Assembly (NCBI GenBank): GCA_963853835.1
Contig: OY970832.1
Coordinates: forward strand, 36,984,063 to 37,048,062
DNA: 64,000 nt
Direction: 5' to 3'
From: Calendula officinalis
Lineage: Eukaryota > Streptophyta > Magnoliopsida > Asterales > Asteraceae
Positions 1 to 15,667 of the stretch are shown here, piece by piece. Position 1 is the stretch's first letter. The number at the start of each line of letters is the position of its first letter. The position numbers and the translations under genes were made by a program. A model generated the notes under the pieces. The model saw only the letters and a list, made by a program, of their open reading frames with translations. It was not told the origin of the DNA and did no database searches.

Positions 1-3000
1 CTATAGATATCCATTTTACAAGTAATAGGTGTCCATAACCCATAACCAAGGCCATTGAACCATTATAACCACTAGATGTCCATAACTGATACTGATGGCC
101 CTTGAACCATTATAACTACTAGCCACGACCAATAGCCTATAAATATACATTTTACAAGTAATAGGTGTCCATAACCCATAACCAAGGCCATTGAACCATT
201 ATAACCACTACATGTCCATAACTCATATCGATGGCCCTTGAACCATTATAACTACTAGCCATGACTAATAGCCTATAGATATCCATTTTAAAAGTAATAG
301 GTGTCCATTACCCATAACAATCGTCCCTGAACCATTATAACCACTAGATGTCCATAACTGATACTGATGGCCCTTGAACCATTATAACTACTAGCCATGA
401 CCAGTAGCCTACAGATATCCATTTTACAAGTAATAGGTGTCCATAACCCATAACCATGGTCCTTGAATCATTATAACCACCAGACGTCCATAACTGATAC
501 TGGTGGCCCATGAACCATTATAACTACTAGCCATGTCCAATAGCCTACAGATATCCATTTTACAAGTATTAGGTATCCATAACCCATAACCATGGTTCTT
601 GAACCATTATAACCACTAGATGTCCATAACTGACACCGATGGCCCTTCAACCATTATTACTACTAGCCATGACCAATAGCCTCTAGATATCCAATTTACA
701 AGTAATAGGTGTCCATAATCCATAACCATGGTTCTTGAACCATTATAACCACTAGATGTCCAATACGGATACTGATGGCCCTTGAACCATTATAACAACT
801 AGCCATGACCTATAGCCTATAGATATCCATTTTGCAAGTAATAGGTGTGCATAACCCATAACCAAGGCCATTGAACCATTATAACCACTACATGCATGTC
901 CATGACTCATATCGATTGCCCTTGAACCGTTATAACTACTAGCCATGACCAATAGCCTATAGATATCCATTTTACAAGTAATAGGTGTCCATAACCCATA
1001 ACCATGGTCCTTGAACATTATAACCACTAGATGTCCATAACTGATACTGATGGCCCTTGAACCATTATAACTACTAGCCATGACCAATAGCCTATAGATA
1101 TCTATTTTACAAGTAATAGGTGTATATAACCCATAATCATGGCCCTTGAACAATTATAACCACTAGATGTCTGTAACTGACACCGATGGCCCTTGAACCA
1201 TTATAACTACTACCCATGACCTATATAGATATCTTTTTTACAAGTAATAGGTGTCCATAACCCGTAACCAAGGTCCTTGAACCGTTATAACCACTTGATG
1301 TCCATAACTGATACTGATGGCCCTTGAACCATTATAACTACTAGCCATGACCAATAGCCTATAGAAATTCATTTTACAAGTAATAGGTGTCCATAACCCA
1401 TAACCATGGTCCTTGAACCATTATAACCACTAGATGTCCATAACTGATACTGATGGCCCTTCAACTATTATAACTACTAGCCATGGCCAATAGCGTATAG
1501 ATATCCAATTTACAAGTAATAGGTGTCCATAACCCATAACCATGGTCCTTGAACCATTATAACCACTAGATGTCCATAACTGATACTGATGGCCCTTGAA
1601 CCATTATAACTACTAGCCATCACCAATAGCCTATAGATATCCATTTTACAAGTAATAGGTGTCCATAACCCATAACCATAGTCCTTGAATCATTATAACC
1701 ACTAGATGTCCACAACTGATACTGATGGCCCATGAACCATTATAACTACTAGCCATGTCCTATAGCCTACAGATATCCATTTTACAAGTAATAGGTGTCC
1801 ATAACCCATAACCATGGTTCTTGAACCATTATAACTACTACATGTCCATAACTGATACTGATGGCCCTTGAACCATTATAACTACTAGCCATGTCCAATA
1901 GCCTACAGATATCCATTTTACAAGTAATAGGTGTCCATAACCCATAACCATGGTTCTTGAACCATTATAACCACTAGATGTCCATAACTGATACTGATGG
2001 CCCTTGAAACATTATAACTACTAGCCATGACCAATAGCCTATAAATATACATTTTACAAGTAATAGGTGTCCATAACCCATAACCAAGGCCATTGAACCA
2101 TTATAACCACTACATGTCCATAACTCATATCAATGGCCCTTGAACCATTATAACTACTAGCCATGACCAATAGCCTATAGATATCCATTTTAAAAGTAAT
2201 AGGTGTCCATTACCCATAACAATTGTCACTTAACCATTATAACCACTAGATGTCCATAACTGATACTGATGGCCCTTGAACCATTATAACTACTAGCCAT
2301 CACCAATAGCCTATAGATATCCATTTTCAAGTAATAGGTGTCCATAACCCATAACCATGGTCCTTGAATCATTATAACCACTAGATGTCCATAACTGATA
2401 CTGATGGCCCATGAACCATTATAACTACTAGCCATGTCCAATAGCCTAAAGATATCCATTTTACAAGTAATAGGTTTCCATAACCCATAACCATGGTTCT
2501 TGAACCATTATAACCACTAGATATCCATAACTAATACTGATGGCCCTTCAACCATTATAACTACTAGCCATGACCAATAGCCTCTAGATATGCAATTTAC
2601 AAGTAATAGGTGTCCATAACCCATAACCATGGTTCTTGAACCATTATAACCACTAGATGTCCATAACTAATACTGATGGCCCTTGAACCATTATAACTAC
2701 TAGCCATGACCAATAGCCTATAGATATCTATTTTACAAGTAATAGGTGTCCACAACCCATAACCATGGTCCTTGAATCATTATAACCACTTGATGTCCAT
2801 AACTGATACTGATGGCCCATGAACCATTATAACTAATAGCCATGACCAATAGCCTATAGATATCCATTTTTCAAGTAATAGGTGTACATAACCCATAACC
2901 ATGGTCCTTGAACCATTATAACCACTAGATGTCCATAACTGATACTGATGGCCCTTGAACCATTATAACTACTAGCCATGACCAATAGCATATAGATATA

Positions 3001-6000
3001 CATTTTATAAGTAATAGGTGTCCATAACCCATAACCATGGTTCTTGAACCATTATAACCACTACCATAACTGATACAGATGGCCCTTAAACCATTATAAC
3101 TACTAGCCATGACCAATAGCCTATAGATATCGATTTTACAAGTAATAGGTGTCCATAATCCATAACCATGGTCCTTGAACCATTATAACCACTAGATGGC
3201 CATAACTGATACTGACGGCCCTTGAACCATTATAACTACTAGCCCTGACCAATAGCCTATAGATATCCATTTTACAAGTAATAGGTGTCCATAACCCATA
3301 ACCATGGTTCTTGAACCATTATAACCACTAAATGTCCATAACTGATACTGATGGCCCTTGAACCATTATAACTACTAGCCATGACCAATAGCATATAGAT
3401 ATCTATTTTACGAGTAATAGGTGTTTATAACCCATAACCATGGCCCTTGAACAATTATAACCACTAGATGCCTGTAACTGATACCGATGGCCCTTGAAAC
3501 ATTATAACTACTACCCATGACCTATATAGATATCTATTTTACAAGTAATAGGTGTCCATAACCCATAACCATGGTTCTTGAACGATTGTAGCCACTAGAT
3601 GTCCATAACTGATAATGACGGCCCTTCAACCATTATAACTACTAGCCATGACAATTAGCCTACAGATATTCATTTTACAAGTAATACGTGTCCATAACCC
3701 ATAACCATGGTTCTTGAACCATTATAACCACTAAATGTCCATAACTGATACTGATGGCCCTTGAAACATTATAACTACTAGCCATGACCAATAGCCTATA
3801 GATATCCATTTTACAAGTAATAGGTGTCCATAACCCATAACCATGGTTCTTGAACAATTATAGCCACTAGATGTCCATAACTGATACTGATGGCCCTTCA
3901 ACCATTATAACTACTAGCCATGACCAATAGCTTCTAGATATCCGATTTACAAGTAATAGGTGTCCATAACCCATAACCATGGTCCTTGAACCATTATAAC
4001 CACAAGATGTCCATAACTGATACTGATGGCCCTTCAACCATTATAACTACTAGCCATGACCAATAGCCTATAGATATTCATTTTACAAGTAATAGGTGTC
4101 CATAACCCATAACCATGGTTCTTGAACAATTATAGCCACTAGATGTCCATAACTGATACTGATGGCCCTTCAACCATTATAACTACTAGCCATGACCAAT
4201 AGCTTCTAGATATCCAATTTACAAGTAATAGGTGTCCATAACCCATAACCATGGTCCTTGAACCATTGTAACCACAAGATGTCCATAACTGATACTGATG
4301 GCCCTTCAACCATTATAAATACTAGCCATGACCAATAGCCTATAGATATTCATTTTACAAGTAATAGGTGTCCATAACCCATAACCATGGTTCTTGAACC
4401 ATTATAACCAATAGATGTCCATAACTGATACTGATGGCCCTTGAACCATTATAACTACTAGCCATGACCAATAGCCTATAGATATCTATTTTACAAGTAG
4501 TAAGTGTCCATAACCCATAACCATGGTTCTTGAACCATTATAACCACTAGATGTCCACAACTGATACTGATGGCCCTTCAACCATTATAACTACTAGCCA
4601 TGACCAATAGCCTCTAGATATTCAATTTACAAGTAATATGTGTCGATAACCCATAACCATGGTCGTTGAACCATTATAACCACTAGATGTCCATAACTGA
4701 TATTGATGGCCCTTGAACCATTATAACTACTAGCCATGACCAATAGCCTATAGATATCCATTTTACAAGTAATGGGTGTCCATAACCCATAACCATGGTC
4801 CTTGAACCATTATAACCACTAGATGTCCATAACTGATACTGACGGCCCTTGAACCATTATAACTACTAGCCCTGACCAATAGCCTATAGATATCCATTTT
4901 ACAAGTAATAGGTGTCCATAACCCATAACCATGGTTCTTGAACCATTATAACCACTAAATGTCCATAACTGATACTGATGGCCCTTGAACCATTATAACT
5001 ACTAGCCATGACCAATAGCATATAGATATCTATTTTACGAGTAATAGGTGTTTATAACCCATAACCATGGCCCTTGAACAATTATAACCACTAGGTGCCT
5101 GTAACTGATACCGATGGCCCTTGAAACATTATAACTACTACCCATGACCTATATAGATATCTATTTTACAAGTAATAGGTGTCCATAACCCATAACCATG
5201 GTTCTTGAACGATTATAGCCACTAGATGTCCATAACTGATACTGACGGCCCTTCAACCATTATAACTACTAGCCATGACCAATAGCCTATAGATATCCAT
5301 TTTACAAGTAATACGTGTCCATATCCCATAACCATGGTTCTTGAACCATTATAACCACTAAATGTCCATAACTGATACTGATGGCCCTTGAACCATTATA
5401 ACTACTAGTCATGACCAATAGCCTATAGATATCTATTTTACAAGTAATAGGTGTCCACAACCCATAACCATGGTCCTTGAATCATTATAACCACTTGATG
5501 TCCATAACTGATACTGATGGCCCATGAACCATTATAACTAATAGCCATGACCAATAGCCTATAGATATCCATTTTTCAAGTAATAGGTGTACATAACCCA
5601 TAACCATGGTCCTTGAACCATTATAACCACTAGATGTCCATAACTGATACTGATGGCCCTTGAACCATTATAACTACTAGCCATGACCAATAGCATATAG
5701 ATATACATTTTATAAGTAATAGGTGTCCATAACCCATAACCATGGTTCTTGAACCATTATAACCAGTACCATAACTGATACAGATGGCCCTTAAACCATT
5801 ATAACTACTAGCCATGACCAATAGCCTATAGATATCGATTTTACAAGTAATAGGTGTACATAACCCATAACCATGGTCCTTGAACCATTATAACCACTAG
5901 ATGTCCATAACTGATACTGATGGCCCTTGAACCATTATAACTACTAGCCATGACCAATAGCATATAGATATACATTTTATAAGTAATAGGTGTCCATAAC

Positions 6001-9000
6001 CCATAACCATGGTTCTTGAACCATTATAACCACTACCATAACTGATACAGATGGCCCTTGAACCATTATAACTACTAGCCCTGACCAATAGCCTATAGAT
6101 ATCCATTTTACAAGTAATAGGTGTCCATAACCCATAACCATGGTTCTTGAACCATTATAACCACTAAATGTCCATAACTGATACTGATGGCCCTTGAACC
6201 ATTATAACTACTAGCCATGACCAATAGCATATAGATATCTATTTTACGAGTAATAGGTGTTTATAACCCATAACCATGGCCCTTGAACAATTATAACCAC
6301 TAGATGCTTGTAACTGATACCGATGGCCCTTGAAACATTATAACTACTACCCATGACCTATATAGATATCTATTTTACAAGTAATAGGTGTCCATAACCC
6401 ATAACCATGGTTCTTGAACGATTGTAGCCACTAGATGTCCATAACTGATAATGACGGCCCTTCAACCATTATAACTACTAGCCATGACAATTAGCCTATA
6501 GATATTCATTTTACAAGTAATACGTGTCCATAACCCATAACCATGGTTCTTGAACCATTATAACCACTAAATGTCCATAACTGATACTGATGGCCCTTGA
6601 ACCATTATAACTACTAGCCATGACCATTAGCCTAAAGATATCCATTTTACAAGTAATAGGTGTCCATAACCCATAACCATGGTTCTTGAACAATTATAGC
6701 CACTAGATGTCCATAACTGATACTGATGGCCCTTCAACCATTATAACTACTAGCCATGACCAATAGCTTCTAGATATCCGATTTACTAGTAATCGGTGTC
6801 CATAACCCATAACCATGGTCCTTGAACCATTATAACCACAAGATGTCCATAACTGATACTGATGGCCCTTCAACCATTATAACTACTAGCCATGACCAAT
6901 AGCCTATAGATATTCGTTTTACAAGTAATAGGTGTCCATAACCCATAACCATGGTTCTTGAATAATTATAGCCACTAGATGTCCATAACTGATACTGATG
7001 GCCCTTCAACCATTATAACTACTAGCCATGACCAATAGCTTCTAGATATCCGATTTACAAGTAATAGGTATCCATAACCCATAACCATGGTCCTTGAACC
7101 ATTGTAACCACAAGATGTCCATAACTGATACTGATGGCCCTTCAACCATTATAAATACTAGCCATGACCAATAGCCTATAGATATCTATTTTACAAGTAA
7201 TAAGTGTCCATAACCCATAACCATGGTTCTTGAACCATTATAACCACTAGATGTCCACAACTGATACTGATGGCCCTTCAACCATTATAACTACTAGCCA
7301 TGACCAATAGCCTCTAGATATTCAATTTACAAGTAATATGTGTCGATAACCCATAATCATGGTCGTTGAACCATTATAACCACTAGATGTCCATAACTGA
7401 TATTGATGGCCCTTGAACCATTATAACTACTAGCCATGACCAATAGCCTATAGATATCCATTTTACAAGTAATGGGTGTCCATAACCCATAACCATGGTC
7501 CTTGAACCATTATAACCACTAGATGTCCATAACTGATACTGACGGCCCTTGAACCATTATAACTACTAGCCCTGACCAATAGCCTATGGATATCCATTTT
7601 ACAAGTAATAGGTGTCCATAACCCATAACCATGGTTCTTGAACCATTATAACCACTAAATGTCCATAACTGATACTCATGGCCCTTGAACCATTATAACT
7701 ACTAGCCATGACCAATAGCATATAGATATCTATTTTACGAGTAATAGGTGTTTATAACCCATAACCATGGCCCTTGAACAATTAAAACCACTAGATGCCT
7801 GTAACTGATACCGATGGCCCTTGAAACATTATAACTACTACCCATGACCTATATAGATATCTATTTTACAAGTAATAGGTGTCCATAACCCATAACCATG
7901 GTTCTTGAACGATTATAGCCACTAGATGTCCGTAACTGATACTGACGGCCCTTCAATCATTATAACTACTAGCCATGACCAATAGCCTATAGATATCCAT
8001 TTTACAAGTAATACGTGTCCATATCCCATAACCATGGTTCTTGAACCATTATAACCACTAAATGTCCATAACTAATACTGATGGCCCTTGAACCATTATA
8101 ACTACTAGTCATGACCAATAGCCTATAGATATCCATTTTACAAGTAATAGGTGTCCAAAACCCATAACCATGGTTCTTGAATGATTATAGCCACTAGATG
8201 TCCATAACTGATACTGATGGCCCTTCAACCATTATAACTACTAGCCATGACCAATAGCTTCTAGATATCCGATTTACAAGTAATAGGTGTCCATAACCCA
8301 TAACCATGGTCCTTGAACCATTATAACCACAAGATGTCCATAACTGATACTGATGGCCCTTCAACCATTATAACTACTAGCCATGACCAATAGCCTATAG
8401 ATATTCATTTTTCAAGTAATAGGTGTCCATAACCCATAACCATGGTTCCTGAACCATTATAACCACTAGATGACCATAACTGATACTGATGGCCCTTGAA
8501 CCATTATAACTACTAGCCATGACCAATAGCCTCTAGATATTCAATTTACAAGTAATATGTGTCGATAACCCATAACCATGGTCGTTGAACCATTATATCC
8601 ACTAGATGTCCATAACTGATATTGATGGCCCTTGAACCATTATAACTACTAGCCATGACCAATAGCTTATAGATATCCATTTTACAAGTAATGGGTGTCC
8701 ATAACCCATAACCATGGTCCTTGAACCATTATAACCACTAGATGTCCATAACTGATACTGATGGCCCTTGAACCATTATAACTACTAGCCATGACCAATA
8801 GCCTATAGATGGACATTTTACAAGTTAAAGGTGTCCATAACCCATAACCATGGTTCTTGAACCATTATAACTACTAGATTTCCATAACTGACATTGATGG
8901 CCCTTGAACGATTATAACTACTAGCCATGACCAATAGCCTATTGATATCCATTTTACAAGTAAAAGGTGTCCATAACCCATAACCATGGTCCTTGAACCA

Positions 9001-12000
9001 TTATAACCACTAGATAGATGTCCATAACAGATACTGATGGCCCTTGAACCATTACAACTACTAGCCATGACGAATAGCATATAGATATCCATTTTACAAG
9101 TAATAGGTGTCCATAACCCATAACCATGGTTCTTGAACCATTATAACCACTAGATGTCCATAACTAATACTGATGGCCCTTGAACCATTATAACTACTAG
9201 CCATGACCAATAGCCTATAGATATCTATTTTACAAGTAATAGGTGTCCACAACCCATAACCATGGTCCTTGAATCATTATAACCACTTGATGTCCATAAC
9301 TGATACTGATGGCCCATGAAATATTATAACTAATAGCCATGACCAATAGCCTATATATATCCATTTTTCAAGTAATAGGTGTACATAACCCATAACCATG
9401 GTCCTTGAACCATTATAACCACTAGATGTCCATAACTGATACTGATGGCCCTTGAACCATTATAACTACTAGCCATGACTAATAGCATATAGATATACAT
9501 TTTATAAGTAATAGGTGTCCATAACCCATAACCATGGTTCTTGAACCATTATAACCACTACCATAACTGATACAGATGGCCCTTAAACCATTATAACTAC
9601 TAGCCATGACCAATAGCCTATAGATATCGATTTTACAAGTAATAGGTGTCCATAACCCATAACCATGGTCCTTGAACCATTATAACCACTAGATTTCCAT
9701 AACTGATACTGACGGCCCTTGAACCATTATAACTACTAGCCCTGACCAATAGCCTATAGATATCCATTTTACAAGTAATAGGTGTCCATAACCCATAACC
9801 ATGGTTCTTGAACCATTATAACCACTAAATGTCCATAACTGATACTGATGGACCTTGAACCATTATAACTACTAGCCATGACCAATAGCATATAGATATC
9901 TATTTTACGAGTAATAGGTGTTTATAACCCATAACCATGGCCCTTGAGCAATTATAACCACTAGATGCCTGTAACTGATACCGATGGCCCTTGAAACATT
10001 ATAACTACTACCCATGACCTATATAAATATCTATTTTACAAGTAATAGGTGTCGATAACCCATAACCATGGTTCTTGAACGATTATAGCCACTAGATGTC
10101 CATAACTGATACTGACGGCCCTTCAACCATTATAACTACTAGCCATGACAATTAGCCTATAGATATCTATTTTACAAGTAATAAGTGTCCATAACCCATA
10201 ACCACGGTTCTTGAACCATTATAACCACTAGATGTCCACAACTGATACTGATGGCCCTTCAACCATTATAACTACTAGCCATGACCAATAGCCTCTAGAT
10301 ATTCAATTTACAAGTAATATGTGTCGATAACCCATAACCATGGTCGTTGAACCATTATAACCACTAGATGTCCATAACTGATATTGATGGCCCTTGAACC
10401 ATTATAACTACTAGCCATGACCAATAGCCTATAAATATCCATTTTACAAGTAATGGGTGTCCATAACCCATAACCATGGTCCTTGAACCATTATAACCAC
10501 TAGATGTCCATAACTGATACTGACGGCCCTTGAACCATTATAACTACTAGCCCTAACCAATAGCCTATCGATATCCATTTTACAAGTAATAGGTGTCCAT
10601 AACCCATAACCATGGTTCTTGAACCATTATAACCACTAAATGTCCATAACTGATACTGATGGCCCTTGAACCATTATAACTACTAGCCATGACCAATAGC
10701 ATATAGATATCTATTTTACGAGTAATAGGTGTTTATAACCCATAACCATGGCCCTTGAACAATTATAACCACTAGATGCCTGTAACTGATACCGATGGCC
10801 CTTGAAACATTATAACTACTACCCATGTCCTATATAGATATCTATTTTACAAGTAATAGGTGTCCATAACCCATAACCATGGTTCTTGAACGATTATAGC
10901 CACTAGATGTCCATAACTGATACTGACGGCCCTTCAACCATTATAACTACTAGCCATGACAATTAGCCTATTGATATCCATTTTACAAGTAATACGTGTC
11001 CATAACCCATAACCATGGTTCTTGAACCATTATAACCACTAGATGTCCATAACTGATACTGATGGCCCTTGAACCATTATAACTACTAGCCATGACCAAT
11101 AGCCTATAGATATCTATTTTACAAGTAATAAGTGTCCATAACCCATAACCACGGTTCTTGAACCATTATAACCACTAGATGTCCACAACTGATACTGATG
11201 GCCCTTCAACCATTATAACTACTAGCCATGACCAATAGCCTCTAGATATTCAATTTACAAGTAATATGTGTCGATAACCCATAACCATGGTCGTTGAACC
11301 ATTATAACCACTAGATGTCCATAACTGATATTGATGGCCCTTGAACCATTATAACTACTAGCCATGACCAATAGCCTATAAATATCCATTTTACAAGTAA
11401 TGGGTGTCCATAACCCATAACCATGGTCCTTGAACCATTATAACCACTAGATGTCCATAACTGATACTGACGGCCCTTGAACCATTATAACTACTAGCCC
11501 TAACCAATAGCCTATAGATATCCATTTTACAAGTAATAGGTGTCCATAACCCATAACCATGGTTCTTGAACCATTATAACCACTAAATGTCCATAACCGA
11601 TACTGATGGCCCTTGAACCATTATAACTACTAGCCATGACCAATAGCATATAGATATCTATTTTACGAGTAATAGGTGTTTATAACCCATAACCATGGCC
11701 CTTGAACAATTATAACCACTAGATGCCTGTAACTGATACCGATGGCCCTTGAAACATTATAACTACTACCCATGACCTATATAGATATCTATTTTACAAG
11801 TAATAGGTGTCGATAACCCATAACCATGGTCGTTGAACCATTATAACCACTAGATGTCCATAACTGATACTGACGGCCCTTCAACCATTATAACTACTAG
11901 CCATGACAATTAGCCTATAGATATCCATTTTACAAGTAATACGTGTCCATAACCCATAACCATGGTTCTTGAACCATTATAACCACTAGATGTCCATAAC

Positions 12001-13105
12001 TGATACTGATGGCCCTTGAACCATTATAACTACTAGCCCTGACCAATAGCCTATAGATATCCATTTTACAAGTAATAGGTGTCCATAACCCATAACCATG
12101 GTTCTTGAATCATTATAACCACTAAATGTCCATAACTGATACTGATGGCCCTTGAACCATTATAACTACTAGCCATGACCAATAGCATATAGATATCTAT
12201 TTTACGAGTAATAGGTGTTTATAACCCATAACCATGGCCCTTGAACAATTATAACCACTAGATGCCTGTAACTGATACCGATGGCCCTTGAAACATTATA
12301 ACTACTACCCATGACCTATATAGATATCTATTTTACAAGTAATAGGTGTCGATAACCCATAACCATGGTTCTTGAATGATTATAGCCACTAGATGTCCAT
12401 AACTGATACTGACGGCCCTTCAACCATTATAACTACTAGCCATGACAATTAGCCTATAGATATCTATTTTACAAGTAATACGTGTCCATAACCCATAACC
12501 ATGGTTCTTGAACCATTATAACCACTAGATGTCCATAACTGATACTGATGGCCCTTGAACCATTATAACTACTAGCCATGACCAATAGCCTATAGATATC
12601 TATTTTACAAGTAATAAGTGTCCATAACCCATAACCACGGTTCTTGAACCATTATAACCACTAGATGTCCACAACTGATACTGATGGCCCTTCAACCATT
12701 ATAACTACTAGCCATGACCAATAGCCTCTAGATATTCAATTTACAAGTAATATGTGTCGATAACCCATAACCATGGTCGTTGAACCATTATAACCACTAG
12801 ATGTCCATAACTGATATTGATGGCCCTTGAACCATTATAACTACTAGCCATGACCAATAGCCTATAAATATCCATTTTACAAGTAATGGGTGTCCATAAC
12901 CCATAACCATGGTCCTTGAACCATTATAACCACTAGATGTCCATAACTGATACTGACGGCCCTTGAACCATTATAACTACTAGCCCTAACCAATAGCCTA
13001 TAGATATCCATTTTACAAGTAATAGGTGTCCATAACCCATAACCATGGTTCTTGAACCATTATAACCACTAAATGTCCATAACTGATACTGATGGCCCTT
13101 GAACC
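1..13105. repeat. Satellite domain A: 136-bp tandem array with nested HORs
   Basis: Continuous head-to-tail 136-bp monomers, with no gene. Marker variants include GGTGTTTATAAC (near 3420, 5048, 6257, 7748, 9918, 10729, 11676, 12215) and a 5-nt-shorter version of the 42-bp segment (CCCATGACCTATATAGAT). Large blocks recur: about 137-340 again at 2037-2240 (shift near 1900 bp), 2925-3116 again at 5630-5821 (shift 2705) and 3675-3857 at 6511-6693 (shift 2836). The right edge is an abrupt out-of-phase join after base 13105, where GAACC runs straight into GTAATAGG. Confidence 0.95.
10321..12215. repeat. Tandem 947-bp (7-mer) higher-order repeat
   Basis: Marker GTGTCGATAACC recurs at 10321 and 11268, and marker GTGTTTATAAC at 10729 and 11676; both shifts are 947 bp. 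Seven monomers give 952 bp. Subtracting the single 5-nt-shorter segment (CCTATATAGAT type) gives 947, so the period is fully accounted for. Later copies (12215 and 12744 markers) are shortened or rearranged. Confidence 0.85.
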
Positions 13106-15667
13106 GTAATAGGTGTCCATAACCCATAACCATGGTCCTTGAACCATTATAACCACTAGATTTCCGTAGCTGATACTATTGGCCCTTGAACCATTATAAC
13201 TACTAGCCATGACCAATAGCCTATAGATATCCATTTTACAAGTAATAGGTGTCCATAACCCGCAACCATGGTCCTTGAACCATTATAACCACTAGATGTC
13301 CATAACTGATACTGATGGCCCTTGAACCATTATAACTACTAGCCATGACCAATAGCATATAGATATCCATTTTACAAGTAATAGGTGTCCATAACCCATA
13401 CCAAGGCCATTGAACCATTATAACCACTACATGCATGTCCATAACTGATACTGATGGCCCTTCAACCATTATAACTACGAGCCATGACCAATAGCTTCTA
13501 GATATCCAATTTACAAGTAATAGGTGTCCATAACCCATAGCCATGGTCCTTGAACCATTATAACCACTAGATGTCCATAACTAATACTGATGGCCCTTGA
13601 ACCATTATAACTACTAGCCATGACCAATAGCCTATAGATATCCATTTTACAAGTAATAGGTGTACATAACCCATAACCATGGTCCTTGAATCATTATAAC
13701 CACTAGATGTCCATAAATGATACTGATGGCCCATGAACCATTATAACTACTAGCCATGACCAATAGCCTATAGATATCCATTTTACAAGTAATAGGTGTC
13801 CATAACCCATAACCATGGTCCTTGAACCATTATAACCACTAGATGTCCATAACTGATACTGATGGCCCTTGAACCATTATAACTACTAGCCATGACCAAT
13901 AGCCTATAGATATCCATTTTACAAGTAATGGGTGTCCATAACCCATAACCACGGTCCTTGAACCATTTTAACCACTAGATGTCCATAACTGATACTGATG
14001 GCCCTTGAACCATTATAAAACTACTAGCCATGACCTATAGCCTATAGATATCCATTTTACAAGTTAAAGGTGTTCATAGCCCATAACCATGGTTCTTGAA
14101 CCATTATAACTACTAGATTTCCAGAACTGATATTGATGGCCCTTGAACCATTATAACTACTAGCCATGACCAATAGCCTATAGATATCCATTTTACAAGT
14201 AATGGGTGTCCATAACCCATAACCACGGTCCTTGAACCATTTTAACCACTAGATGTCCATAACTGATACTGATGGCCCTTGAACCATTATAAAACTACTA
14301 GCCATGACCAATAGCCTCAAGATATCCAATTTACAAGTAATAGGTGTCCATAACCCATAACCATGGTCCTTGAACCATTATAACCACTAGATTTCCGTAG
14401 CTGATACTATTGGCCCTTGAACCATTATAACTACTAGCCATGACCAATAGCCTATAGATATCCATTTTACAAGTAATAGGTGTCCATAACCCGCAACCAT
14501 GGTCCTTGAACCATTATAACCACTAGATGTCCATAACTGATACTGATGGCCCTTGAACCATTATAACTACTAGCCATGACCAATAGCATATAGATATCCA
14601 TTTTACAAGTAATAGGTGTCCATAACCCATACCAAGGCCATTGAACCATTATAACCACTACATGCATGTCCATAACTGATACTGATGGCCCTTCAACCAT
14701 TATAACTACGAGCCATGACCAATAGCTTCTAGATATCCAATTTACAAGTAATAGGTGTCCATAACCCATAGCCATGGTCCTTGAACCATTATAACCACTA
14801 GATGTCCATAACTAATACTGATGGCCCTTGAACCATTATAACTACTAGCCATTACCAATAGCCTATAGATATCCATTTTACAAGTAATAGGTGTACATAA
14901 CCCATAACCATGGTCCTTGAATCATTATAACCACTAGATGTCCATAAATGATACTGATGGCCCATGAACCATTATAACTACTAGCCATGACCAATAGCCT
15001 ATAGATATCCATTTTACAAGTAATAGGTGTCCATAACCCATAACCATGGTCCTTGAACCATTATAACCACTAGATGTCCATAACTGTTACTGATGGCCCT
15101 TGAACCATTATAACTACTAGCCATGACCAATAGCCTATAGATATCCATTTTACAAGTAATGGGTGTCCATAACCCATAACCACGGTCCTTGAACCATTTT
15201 AACCACTAGATGTCCATAACTGATAATGATGGCCCTTGAACCATTATAAAACTACTAGCCATGACCAATAGCCTCAAGATATCCAATTTACAAGTAATAG
15301 GTGTCCATAACCCATAACCATGGTCCTTGAACCATTATAACCACTAGATTTCCATAGCTGATACTATTGGCCCTTGAACCATTATAACTACTAGCCATGA
15401 CCAATAGCCTCAAGATATCCAATTTACAAGTAATAGGTGTCCATAACCCATAACCATGGTCCTTGAACCATTATAACCACTAGATTTCCATAGCTGATAC
15501 TATTGGCCCTTGAACCATTATAACTACTAGCCATGACCAATAGCCTATAGATATCCATTTTACAAGTAATAGGTGTCCATAACCCGCAACCATGGTCCTT
15601 GAACCATTATAACCACTAGATGTCCATAACTGATACTGATGGCCCTTGAACCATTATAACTACTAGC
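13106..15667. repeat. Satellite domain B: 1231-bp HOR and a shortened copy
   Basis: Blocks starting near 13161 and 14392 (marker TTTCCGTAGCTGATACTATT) repeat at exactly 1231 bp. This equals nine monomers (1224) plus two AA insertions (ATAAAACTAC type), one CATG insertion and one 1-nt loss. The next copy of the marker, as TTTCCATAGC, is 957 bp later at 15349, two monomers shorter, and once more at 15484. No gene is present. Confidence 0.9.
13768..13903 (+). repeat. Reference 136-bp satellite monomer (exact consensus copy)
   Basis: This copy matches the consensus I derived by eye from the whole window. Subunit 1 is monomer positions 26-72 (47 bp, begins TAGGTGTCC). Subunit 2 is 73-119 (47 bp, begins TAGATGTCC). 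A 42-bp segment, 120-136 plus 1-25, carries TAGCCATGACC and TTTTACAAGTAA. The two 47-bp subunits share 39 of 47 bases, so the monomer contains an old internal duplication. GC is 52/136 and there is no CG dinucleotide. The heptamer CCATAAC occurs twice in tandem in subunit 1. The same unit fills nearly all non-LINE sequence here. Confidence 0.97.

Noticed and set aside
1..13105. CRISPR array
   Set aside because: Direct repeats are contiguous 136-bp units with no unique spacers and no cas genes, and the context is a plant genome.
13768..13903. CENP-B-box-like motif or telomere repeat in the monomer
   Set aside because: No match to the CENP-B box. CCATAAC CCATAAC resembles but does not equal the plant telomere heptamer CCCTAAA, and two copies are too few to claim a link. 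Centromeric or subtelomeric location cannot be told from sequence alone.
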